A stretch of 7,202 nt of DNA from Gammaproteobacteria bacterium (GTDB lineage: Bacteria; Pseudomonadota; Gammaproteobacteria; UBA5335; SLRW01): assembly GCA_007134115.1 (NCBI GenBank), contig SLLK01000282.1:1-7202 (forward strand). The letters run 5' to 3'. Positions 1-6,263 of this stretch are shown piece by piece (position 1 is the stretch's first letter; each line of letters begins with the position of its first letter). The notes below the pieces were generated by a model. The model made no database searches. It was given only the letters and a program-made list of their open reading frames with translations, and was not told the origin of the DNA. Made by a program: the position numbers and the translations under genes.

Positions 1-1
1 A

Positions 2-88
2 ATCCCTCTGCAGATGATCAACAGGGGCGAGGTGGCACAACGTTTCGGTTTCGTGCCGGACCCGCAACCCACAACCCGGTCCCGCTGA
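2..88 (+). CDS. C-terminal tail of an unrecognised protein (partial, cut by left edge)
   Basis: Frame 2 is open from the left edge to a TGA at 86-88 and encodes about 28 residues. The tail contains the stretch MINRGEVAQRFGFVPD followed by a polar Pro/Thr/Arg end, which looks like a natural C terminus. The gene converges on the minus-strand run whose last stop lies at 112-114, so the two stops are only about 24 bases apart. I do not recognise the family from so short a piece. It is called because the codon use looks like coding sequence and because it would fill the space up to the neighbouring gene. It could still be a chance open frame. Confidence 0.45.
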   Translation: MPLQMINRGEVAQRFGFVPDPQPTTRSR

Positions 89-117
89 AAAACGCGGACG
101 CCCGTGAACGTTCAGCG
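83..117. terminator. Inverted repeat spanning both convergent stop codons (possible weak bidirectional terminator)
   Basis: CGCTGAA at 83-89 is complementary to TTCAGCG at 111-117, giving a 7-bp stem with a 21-base loop. Both stop codons of the convergent genes lie inside the stem arms. A perfect 10-base palindrome, TGAACGTTCA, lies at 105-114. There is no T-run on either strand after the stem, so this is not a canonical intrinsic terminator. The position between convergent genes is the main reason to list it. Confidence 0.25.
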
Positions 118-579
118 CCTGTCTCGCCGCGCCAACCAGCGGTCCAGTTGATTGGCAAAAGCCTGGCGTTCGCGCTGACCGGGTGGCGGCGGACCGCCGG
201 TATTGATACCGCTGCCCCTGAGCGTGTCCATGAAGTCGCGCATATTCAGACGCGCACGCACATTTTCCTCGGTGTACAGCTCGCCGCGCGGGTTCAGCGC
301 GACCGCGCCTTTGGCCACAATCTCCGCAGCCAGCGGAATGTCGGCAGTGATGACCAGGTCGCCAGGCACCGCCAGTCGCACGATTTCGTTGTCGGCGACA
401 TCGAACCCGGCGCTGACCTGCAGCATTTTGATAAACGGGGACGGCGGCGTGCGCACGGCCTGGTTGGCCACCAGCGTCACAGTGACTCGTGCGCGGCGTG
501 CGGCACGGAACAGAATCTCGCGGACGGTGCCCGGACAGGCATCGGCATCAACCCAGATCTGCGACGGCGACTCACTCAT
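112..579 (-). CDS. yaiI: YaiI/UPF0178 (DUF188) family protein
   Basis: The 155-residue product matches the YaiI/YqxD family in length (about 150) and in its signature blocks. WVDADACP near the N terminus places acidic residues D11 and D13. A DLVITADIPLA block follows at 74-84 with D74 and D80, then ALNPRGELYT at 94-103, and a GGP at 128-130 before a polar, Arg-rich C-terminal tail. The family is cytoplasmic with a PIN-nuclease-like fold, and the clustered aspartates resemble a metal site, but its biochemical role is not established. The ATG at 577-579 overlaps the TGA of the upstream deacylase gene (ATGA) and has no obvious Shine-Dalgarno of its own, which points to translational coupling. 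It is the last gene of the minus-strand run. Family assignment is confident; function is not. Confidence 0.93.
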   Translation of the reverse strand: MSESPSQIWVDADACPGTVREILFRAARRARVTVTLVANQAVRTPPSPFIKMLQVSAGFDVADNEIVRLAVPGDLVITADIPLAAEIVAKGAVALNPRGELYTEENVRARLNMRDFMDTLRGSGINTGGPPPPGQRERQAFANQLDRWLARRDRR

Positions 580-1685
580 GAATCGTCGTCGGCCGCCACG
601 AATGCCTGGCGATGAAACTCGGCCGCCAGGGCAACCTCCGCCACACCCGCCTCGCCCGGTTCCGGCGGGCTATCCCCGGCGAGCACGGCCAATACGGCAT
701 GGGCACCGTGCGCCAGCGAATCGAGGCTGTAACCGCCTTCAAGCACGAACACCAGTCGCCCGTCACAATGCCGTGCGGCCAGATCCTGCATGATGCCGGT
801 CATGGCGCCAAAACCCTCATAGGATACGTTCAGGGCCAGGTCCTGCCAGTGCGGGTCAAAGCCCGCCGACACCAGAATCAGGTCCGGCTTGAACCAGTCC
901 GCTGCCGGGACCACGATTTCCCGCATGGCCTTGAGATAGGCGGTATCACCCGAGCCCGCCGGCATCGGGATATTCACCGTGGTGCCCTCGCCCAGACCCA
1001 CGCCGACGTCCTCAAGACGACCGGAACCGGGATAAAAGGGCGCCGCCCGGTGAATATCCACGAACAACACGTCCGGATCCGCCCAGAAGATATCCTGGGT
1101 GCCATTGCCATGATGGGCATCCCAGTCGAGAATCATCACCCGTTCGCAGTCCAGTGCGGCCTGGGCGTGGGTGGCCGCAACCGCAACGTTGTTATACAGA
1201 CAGAAACCACGCGCACGCACCGGCTCGGCATGGTGCCCCGGCGGCCGCACCAGGGCAAAGGCGCTGTCCGCGTCGCCCCCGACCACTGCCTCCACTGCGG
1301 CAATGGCAGTCCCCGCGGCGACTTCGGCCGCTTCCACGCTACCTGCCGAAACTGCAGTGGTATCGACATCCAGCCATGCGCTCTTGCCCCGCAGTTCATA
1401 GATAGAATCCAGATATGCGGTGGTATGCACCCGCGCCAGTTGTTCGCGGGTGGCAACGTTACCAGTGGCGAAGCGCAGCCCGGCCAGCGGTTGTTTTTCC
1501 AGCAAGTCGAGGATTGCTGTCAGTCGCCCGGGGTGCTCCGGATACTTCCATTCGCCATAGAGCCCGGACAGCATGCCGCGCACCCGCTTGTCCAGGCGCC
1601 CGGGCAGAAACGCATCGTTCACATCCGGCTGATGCGCCAGCATCCTCTGGTCGTAAAACACGACAACATCGCGATTTCCCGTCAT
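576..1685 (-). CDS. Class II histone deacetylase-like amidohydrolase
   Basis: The product is a zinc-dependent deacylase of the arginase/HDAC fold, as in HDAC-like amidohydrolases and acetylpolyamine amidohydrolases. Numbering from the GTG at 1697 (subtract 4 for the ATG chosen here), the active-site blocks are complete: RPPGHHAE with the His dyad H155/H156, a GFCLYNN block at 164-170, DWDAHHGNG at 191-199 with zinc ligands D193 and H195, SAGFDPH at 278-283 with zinc ligand D281, and LEGGY with the catalytic tyrosine Y323. The enzyme should hydrolyse an acyl-amide bond. In bacteria the substrate is usually a small acylated amine or an acyl-lysine and cannot be read from sequence. I chose the ATG at 1683-1685 because GAGAG at 1691-1695 sits 5 bases upstream; an in-frame GTG at 1695-1697 is the alternative. 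The gene ends by overlapping the start of yaiI. A 124-base gap with a stable hairpin separates it from egtD, so it may be transcribed separately. Confidence 0.93.
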   Translation of the reverse strand: MTGNRDVVVFYDQRMLAHQPDVNDAFLPGRLDKRVRGMLSGLYGEWKYPEHPGRLTAILDLLEKQPLAGLRFATGNVATREQLARVHTTAYLDSIYELRGKSAWLDVDTTAVSAGSVEAAEVAAGTAIAAVEAVVGGDADSAFALVRPPGHHAEPVRARGFCLYNNVAVAATHAQAALDCERVMILDWDAHHGNGTQDIFWADPDVLFVDIHRAAPFYPGSGRLEDVGVGLGEGTTVNIPMPAGSGDTAYLKAMREIVVPAADWFKPDLILVSAGFDPHWQDLALNVSYEGFGAMTGIMQDLAARHCDGRLVFVLEGGYSLDSLAHGAHAVLAVLAGDSPPEPGEAGVAEVALAAEFHRQAFVAADDDS

Positions 1686-1741
1686 GCCTGCTCTCACTGT
1701 TGCAAGACATCAATCACCGCGGCTCTGAAACGCCGGGTACA

Positions 1742-1776
1742 CCGCCACAAGTCTAAGCGTAAAAGCACTGTGGCGG
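1742..1776 (-). terminator. Stable stem-loop downstream of egtD (possible terminator or processing site)
   Basis: CCGCCAC at 1742-1748 pairs with GTGGCGG at 1770-1776. The stem extends inward through AGT (1750-1752) and ACT (1767-1769) past a single bulged A at 1749, giving about 10 bp and a 14-base loop. It begins 34 bases after the egtD stop when read on the minus strand. No T-run follows on that strand, so Rho-independent termination is doubtful. An mRNA-stabilising or processing hairpin is as likely. It is the strongest inverted repeat I found in the gaps of this window. Confidence 0.4.
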
Positions 1777-1809
1777 GGAAAATCCGGCCACATCGCACCC
1801 ACAACCCGG

Positions 1810-2784
1810 TCAGCCGGCCGGGTCGGTCGCCGCCCATAACTGCACGCTGAACCAGCCTCGGTGATCGCTCCACCCGCGTTGTGGCACAAACCCGACCTCG
1901 CCGGCCAGCGCCGCGAGGTCATCGGCAGTGAACTTGTGACTGTATTCAGTCACGATCACCTCACCCGCGGCCAGGTCAATGCACTCGCCGCCGATACGCA
2001 CCTGCTGGGCCACCTCACTGACCAGGTGCATCTCGATGCGCCCGTACGCTGCATTCCACACCGCGCGATGGCGAAACCGCTCGGGTATAAAGTCGGCACC
2101 CAGCTCGCGATTCATACGCACAAGCAGATTGCGATTAAACGCCGCGGTCACTCCGGCGCTATCGTTATACGCCGCCTCCATGGTCGCCACGTCCTTTTGC
2201 ATATCCACGCCCAGCAGCAACGCGCCATTTGCCCCGGCGACCTGCCGGAATTGACGCAACAGTTCCACGGCCGCATCCGGCGTAAAATTGCCCAGCGTGG
2301 AACCGGGGAAATACACCAGATGGCGTCGCGGCGAAACACGTCCGTACGGCACCGGGAAAGGCCGGGTGAAATCGGCACACACCGGCAACACCTCCAGCCC
2401 GGGATATTCCTGTGCAAGCAAACCGGCACTGGTCTGCAAATGCTCGCCGCTGATTTCCACCGGCACGTAGCCGGCAGGCTTTTGCAGCGCATCGAGCAAA
2501 AGGCGAATCTTGACACTGCTGCCACTGCCCGGCTCGATGAGCAACGCCTCCGGACCCACAGCCTGCCCCATTTCGGCGGCATGCTCGCGCATAATGGCCA
2601 GTTCGGTGCGGGTCGGATAATACTCGGGCAGATCGCAGATGCGGTCAAAGAGGCGGGAGCCCTCAGCGTCGTAGAAATACTTGGGATATAGATGTTTGGA
2701 TCGAGCGCCCAGTCCCGCCAGCACATCCTGCAAAAAGTCCGTATCCGGCGCTGGGGCCGGTGTCGCCCCGGACATGCTGTTCAT
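1810..2784 (-). CDS. egtD: L-histidine N(alpha)-methyltransferase EgtD (hercynine synthase)
   Basis: EgtD transfers three methyl groups from S-adenosylmethionine to the alpha-amino group of histidine, giving hercynine, the first intermediate of ergothioneine synthesis. The 324-residue product has the family's normal length and order: KYFYDAEGSRLFD at 35-47, LPEYYPTRTE at 52-61, an AdoMet-binding loop IEPGSGSS at 83-90, FPGSTLGNF at 159-167, AAYND at 204-208, an EMH at 251-253, and a C-terminal TEYSHKF at 279-285. From memory of the Mycobacterium smegmatis enzyme, the histidine-contacting residues Y56, N166, Y206, F216 and M252 are matched here at the same numbers, and its E282/S284 correspond to E280/S282. 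This supports histidine as substrate. The start is fixed by AAAGGA at 2792-2797, seven bases before the ATG. The gene follows the ATP-grasp gene after 71 bases. No egtB is adjacent, unlike the usual egtB-egtD pair. Confidence 0.95.
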   Translation of the reverse strand: MNSMSGATPAPAPDTDFLQDVLAGLGARSKHLYPKYFYDAEGSRLFDRICDLPEYYPTRTELAIMREHAAEMGQAVGPEALLIEPGSGSSVKIRLLLDALQKPAGYVPVEISGEHLQTSAGLLAQEYPGLEVLPVCADFTRPFPVPYGRVSPRRHLVYFPGSTLGNFTPDAAVELLRQFRQVAGANGALLLGVDMQKDVATMEAAYNDSAGVTAAFNRNLLVRMNRELGADFIPERFRHRAVWNAAYGRIEMHLVSEVAQQVRIGGECIDLAAGEVIVTEYSHKFTADDLAALAGEVGFVPQRGWSDHRGWFSVQLWAATDPAG

Positions 2785-2791
2785 CCAGTTA

Positions 2792-2797
2792 TCCTTT
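2792..2797 (-). promoter_or_regulatory. Shine-Dalgarno site of egtD
   Basis: The minus strand reads AAAGGA here, seven bases before the ATG at 2782-2784. This supports the longer start over an internal ATG three codons later. Confidence 0.7.
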
Positions 2798-2806
2798 GCT
2801 TAAGGC

Positions 2807-2841
2807 CGGGCCGCTGCCACGCGTGCGTCAGCAGCAGCCCG
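2807..2841 (-). other. Imperfect stem-loop in the ATP-grasp/egtD gap
   Basis: CGGGC at 2807-2811 pairs with GCCCG at 2837-2841. After a 2x2 internal loop, CTGC at 2814-2817 pairs with GCAG at 2831-2834. On the minus strand the structure lies between the ATP-grasp stop and the egtD ribosome binding site. There is no T-run after it, so it should not stop transcription by itself. It may tune relative expression of the two genes, or be a chance fold in GC-rich sequence. Confidence 0.2.
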
Positions 2842-2855
2842 TCATCACCGCAACA

Positions 2856-4163
2856 TCAAACGTAAAAGTCCAGATCTTCCTGGTGCTTGAGCAGATCGCG
2901 AACCTTGTGCGGGTCATCGCCGAAGAAGTACACCAGCCCCCAGTGGGTGCCGTAGGCTTCGCGCTCGGCGACCACTTCCTCTTGCAGATCGTAGAGCTCG
3001 TGGCTTTCGAAAAATGGGTGTTTGGCGGTCTCCTCAGGAAACTCCAGCTTGCTGACGACGCGGCGGCGCGGGAAAACGCCGAAGCAACCGGCGTAGCCTT
3101 TGGCGCCCTTGACCGGCTCGGGGAAAAAGGCGTCGACCTCTTCCTTCGTTGCCTTGGGGTCAAACACCAGGGCCGTCGCCTGATAGGCGTTAAAGCCGTA
3201 AGCACGCTCAATCAATTCGAAGGCCTTGAAGCCGGGCGGCCGATAGGCAACCTCGCCAAAGTACATGGTGCCATCCGAGGTCACGAAATACTCCGGATGG
3301 ATGAGGCCAAATTTGATATCAAAGGCCTTGATGAGCTTCTCGATTTCCTTGGTGATCGCATGACGCCAGCTCTCCAGCTCCGGCGTCGCGGGCACGAACA
3401 CCGAATAGCCCAGGGTCACGTATTCCGAGATATTGAGAAACTTGATCTCACCGTCATGAATCCAGCATTCGACCGCGAACTCCCAGCCGTCCAGATGGCT
3501 TTCCATCAACAGCGGATACTCGCTGTCCGGAATCGCGTCAATTTCCTCCGGCGTACGCACCACACGATGACCCAGGCAACCCGCCTGGTCAAAGGCCTTG
3601 AGGTGGATAGGGTCGTTGGGGTCGCCCTCAAGCTTGAGCAGCGTCTGGTTGACGCGCTTGAGGAAACGAAACACGTCATCCCGCTCATGCGCTTCCTCGA
3701 ACACGCCGACGCGAATACCGCCAAGATGGGCGCGCCGCTTCATCAGTGCTTTGTCACGGAACAGCACTGACTGACCATGCAGGCGCGGCTTGTCCATCAA
3801 CACAGAGTTGATAGCGCCGGCCCACTCCACGGTCTCCTCGTACAGCGGCACCGCCACATCGACGCCTTCTTTCTTGAGAATCTCGGCAATCTCCAGGGAA
3901 CGCTCGTTGAGGCGCTCGAAATCCCAGCGAATGTAGGGGATGTTGTTCTCGCGCGCATAGTCTTCTGCCCAGGCGGGCGCGATAACCACATAGCGGCGGT
4001 CAAAGTCATCCATTGCCTTGATAGCATTGAGACTCCAGCCCAGCAAGGCAATGTACCCCTTGTCGGGATTCTTGTTGCTCATGTCCCGCTCGGCCCACAG
4101 AGCTGAGTCCGGTTTTTCGGGCTGTTGCTTCATTTTGTCGCGAGTGCTTTGCTGGACTGTCAT
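2856..4163 (-). CDS. ATP-grasp superfamily carboxylate-amine ligase, substrate unknown
   Basis: The 435-residue product (from the ATG at 4161-4163) looks like a cytoplasmic ATP-grasp ligase, which forms an amide or peptide bond through an acyl-phosphate. Residues about 36-125 form a Rossmann-like pre-ATP-grasp domain (YIALLGWSLNAIKAM, later VDVAVPLYEETVEWAG). An FRDKALMKR block at 135-143 and HLKAFDQAG at 188-195 supply candidate nucleotide-binding lysines (K138, K142, K189). LMESHLDGWEF at 219-229 resembles the ATP-grasp hinge. GLIHPEYF at 286-293 and FGEVAYRPPGF at 302-312 supply likely metal and phosphate ligands (H289, E291, E304, R308). A further ~85 residues ending in LDFYV form a C-terminal domain. 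The start is decided by a near-perfect AAGGAGGT; a 20-residue upstream extension would translate that site. It sits between egtD and the Cys/His/Asn protein gene, which suggests a role in elaborating hercynine or a related amino acid. The substrate is inference; it lacks obvious GshA-like features and is not EgtA. Confidence 0.85.
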   Translation of the reverse strand: MTVQQSTRDKMKQQPEKPDSALWAERDMSNKNPDKGYIALLGWSLNAIKAMDDFDRRYVVIAPAWAEDYARENNIPYIRWDFERLNERSLEIAEILKKEGVDVAVPLYEETVEWAGAINSVLMDKPRLHGQSVLFRDKALMKRRAHLGGIRVGVFEEAHERDDVFRFLKRVNQTLLKLEGDPNDPIHLKAFDQAGCLGHRVVRTPEEIDAIPDSEYPLLMESHLDGWEFAVECWIHDGEIKFLNISEYVTLGYSVFVPATPELESWRHAITKEIEKLIKAFDIKFGLIHPEYFVTSDGTMYFGEVAYRPPGFKAFELIERAYGFNAYQATALVFDPKATKEEVDAFFPEPVKGAKGYAGCFGVFPRRRVVSKLEFPEETAKHPFFESHELYDLQEEVVAEREAYGTHWGLVYFFGDDPHKVRDLLKHQEDLDFYV

Positions 4164-4167
4164 AAAA

Positions 4168-4174
4168 CCTCCTT
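4168..4174 (-). promoter_or_regulatory. Strong Shine-Dalgarno site of the ATP-grasp gene
   Basis: The minus strand reads AAGGAGG, continuing AAGGAGGT with the next base, four bases before the ATG at 4161-4163. It is the best ribosome binding site in the window and decides the start. It also predicts that the ATP-grasp enzyme is made in larger amounts than its upstream neighbour. Confidence 0.85.
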
Positions 4175-4187
4175 CGTTACTGCACAA

Positions 4188-4205
4188 CGGGGTCAAAAAA
4201 CCCCG
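4188..4205 (-). promoter_or_regulatory. Small hairpin just upstream of the ATP-grasp ribosome binding site
   Basis: CGGGGT at 4188-4193 pairs with ACCCCG at 4200-4205 around a six-base loop (T-rich on the minus strand). On the minus strand it lies 13 bases before the AAGGAGG site, within the 126-base gap after the large upstream gene. A second inverted repeat, GCCGGC at 4211-4216 and 4225-4230, lies just before it. The pair could act as an attenuator or 5' stabiliser. No run of T follows the 4188-4205 stem, so termination is not well supported. Confidence 0.25.
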
Positions 4206-4289
4206 GTTTTGCCGGCACTGCATGGCCGGCGGCGGCGTACCGCCCTTGCGCGCGCCGTGTGTGCAAAGACCACGGCGGCGCCAATACGT

Positions 4290-6263
4290 TCAACGTCCGG
4301 CGCCCCAACTCTTGCGTACCAGACAGGAAATCTCGTTGACTTCGTCCGCGGGCACCGCCCCGGGGTCCCCGAGCGCACGCGGATCATGGTGGAAGGCGTA
4401 CAGACGCGCCACAAACGCGGCCACGGGCAGTGACGACTCGCCCGGCCATTCGCCGTGCCCGGCAACCGAGGTGATCACCCCCTGCCCCCAGTCCTGCGCG
4501 CTGTCATTGTTGGGATTGAAGAAATACACCCGCATCTCGCCCTCGGCATCCAGGGCCAGGCGCTGGATGCTGATTGCATGCCAGCCCAGAAAACGGCCCA
4601 TACTGTCGGTGCTGGCGATGCCGGCGGGTTGCGGGTGGACCAGCGGCAGATCGCCGTTATAGAAGGGATGATAGGCAGCATGGAAGGTGCGGATAAAACC
4701 GTCCAGATCCTGCAGCTGGCCGGTCGCCACATCCACGGCGATACAGAAACCGCGATAGACGCCATCGCCGTGGAACTCCGGATTCACCCACTGGTGTGGA
4801 TCGCCCCCGCGCTGCGCGCAGCGCCGACCCATTTCCCAGTAAATTCGATCCAGGTGCGGCACCATGATCAGGGACACGGCGTCCACATCGGGCGCGGCCA
4901 GCGGCACGGCACCCTCGGGCAAGTCGGCCGAGAACAGCGCCTCGCCCTCGAAATGAATGCTGACATCATCATCGCGCGCCACCGCATTGAGCAGCTCGAG
5001 AAGCCGCCGCGGATCCGCCGAGGACCACATGGAAAGCGCCCGTGCCGACTGGCAGGTGGGATGATTGCCCTGCCCCACACCCAGTGGCTGGCCCAGCATC
5101 GCCAGCACATCGGCCAGCAGAAATACCCGCGGCGGATGACTGTCGCCGTAAGCCAGCCGCAAGCGCTCCTGCACCGCGGCGCAGGGCTGCGAGACCACCT
5201 GGCGCCACAGCGCCGGGGCCACACCGGGCACATGCAGTATGGCACGCTCGAGCATCATGGCCAGGCCATGGACCGCCTGGCTGGTTTCAGGATGCGCGGC
5301 TTCATCCACCAGCCGGTAGACCAGTTGCGGATAACACAGCAGCGCATCACACCCGGTACTGCTCAGCCCCAGCGCGGTCAACAACAGGTCATCGTGACGA
5401 TTGCGCAAATGGTGCAACAGCACCGGATGATACGGCGACACCATGCCGCTTTCGCGCATCGAGGCACCCATGGCGCGGGCCTCGGCGGTGAGCGCCGGGT
5501 AATCCATTTGCGCCAGCTTCCGGGCATAGGCGTCCACGCCCGGATCGCCGGCACACCCGGGGGTGGGGCTGAATAATGCATTGACCAGGCTTGTCGCCGA
5601 GCCATCCTCATCTTCCACGCCGGCTTGCGTCATACCCAGTGCGATCTGCGCCACCATGTGCTTGGCGGTATCCACACGCACCGGGCGTTGCGCCAGGATG
5701 CGCCGCACCTCGCCGGCCAACTCGGCCACCAGATGCTGGCTGCCCATCCGCTCCAGCAGGAACTGGTAAAGCGCCAGTACGCGCTTGCCCAGCTGATCGG
5801 GACGGGTGCGATCCGCCTCGCCCAGAGTGCCGGCGGCCAGATCCAGATTCAGCGCCATGATCTGACGCAGCAGCCGCCGCGCGTGTTCAGGATGCAGATC
5901 CGGGTGCTGGTAGTCGCCTAGCGCCACGGCCAGCAGGCGTACTTCGCTGAGTATCTCCACCCGCGTCGTATCGTGATCGCCCAGGCGCAACGCGCGCCAG
6001 GCCAGTTCCGGCATCAGCGTGGCCGGGTAATCCCAGTCGCTGCCGGCAAACACCTGCGCCGCTTCCACGTCGGCAACGCGCTGATACAGCGCGTCAAAGC
6101 CGCCGGGGAGATCAATCAGCTCGACCATCCGATCGAGCACCTCATGCACCGGGGCATAAGGGTCATGTTCATGCGCCTGGCGCAATGCCGCCAGCGCCTG
6201 CGCAAAGGCCTCGGTCGCGGCCTGCAGATGGGGCTCAGCGTTTGCTGAACGTGACTCGGGCAT
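4290..6263 (-). CDS. Uncharacterised ~657-residue protein with C-terminal Cys/His/Asn hydrolase-like motifs
   Basis: I do not recognise a named family. Numbered from the ATG at 6261-6263, the first ~390 residues are soluble, Ala/Leu-rich and probably helical, with no signal peptide or membrane segment. The C-terminal third holds three blocks spaced like a thiol-hydrolase triad: GNHPTCQSARALSMW with C404, GWHAISIQ with H562, and YFFNPNNDSAQDWG with N583, N585, N586 and D587. Papain- and transglutaminase-fold enzymes order their triad as Cys, then His, then Asn or Asp in a following strand, so a peptidase, amidase or acyl-transfer role is a reasonable guess. The same region carries WVNPEFHGDGVYRGF and YHPFYNGDLPL blocks, which look conserved. 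It is the first gene of the minus-strand run, upstream of the ATP-grasp gene. ACAGGA lies 10 bases before the chosen ATG. A TTG 11 codons upstream (6296) lacks a usable ribosome site. The reading frame is confident; the enzyme class is tentative. Confidence 0.88.
   Translation of the reverse strand: MPESRSANAEPHLQAATEAFAQALAALRQAHEHDPYAPVHEVLDRMVELIDLPGGFDALYQRVADVEAAQVFAGSDWDYPATLMPELAWRALRLGDHDTTRVEILSEVRLLAVALGDYQHPDLHPEHARRLLRQIMALNLDLAAGTLGEADRTRPDQLGKRVLALYQFLLERMGSQHLVAELAGEVRRILAQRPVRVDTAKHMVAQIALGMTQAGVEDEDGSATSLVNALFSPTPGCAGDPGVDAYARKLAQMDYPALTAEARAMGASMRESGMVSPYHPVLLHHLRNRHDDLLLTALGLSSTGCDALLCYPQLVYRLVDEAAHPETSQAVHGLAMMLERAILHVPGVAPALWRQVVSQPCAAVQERLRLAYGDSHPPRVFLLADVLAMLGQPLGVGQGNHPTCQSARALSMWSSADPRRLLELLNAVARDDDVSIHFEGEALFSADLPEGAVPLAAPDVDAVSLIMVPHLDRIYWEMGRRCAQRGGDPHQWVNPEFHGDGVYRGFCIAVDVATGQLQDLDGFIRTFHAAYHPFYNGDLPLVHPQPAGIASTDSMGRFLGWHAISIQRLALDAEGEMRVYFFNPNNDSAQDWGQGVITSVAGHGEWPGESSLPVAAFVARLYAFHHDPRALGDPGAVPADEVNEISCLVRKSWGAGR

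Noticed and set aside
612..1850. Long plus-strand open frame opposite the deacylase gene (412 codons)
   Set aside because: It is antisense to a gene with complete HDAC motifs, has a His/Arg/Gln-rich composition typical of the opposite strand of GC-rich genes, and shows no recognisable domain.
2760..3770. Plus-strand open frame of 336 codons opposite the ATP-grasp gene
   Set aside because: It mirrors the ATP-grasp codons and has no supporting motif; the minus-strand gene has a near-perfect Shine-Dalgarno.
4188..4205. Intrinsic terminator after the large gene
   Set aside because: The short stem has its T-rich run in the loop and none after the stem on the minus strand, so it does not fit a Rho-independent terminator.
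4164..4223. 20-codon upstream extension of the ATP-grasp protein
   Set aside because: The extension would translate the AAGGAGGT site as Glu-Gly-Gly and cover the hairpin; the ATG four bases after that site is a far better start.
4455..5576. Plus-strand open frame of 373 codons opposite the large Cys/His/Asn gene
   Set aside because: The composition is rich in His, Arg, Gln and Gly as expected of an antisense shadow, there is no ribosome site or domain, and the minus-strand frame is longer and contains ordered conserved-looking motifs.
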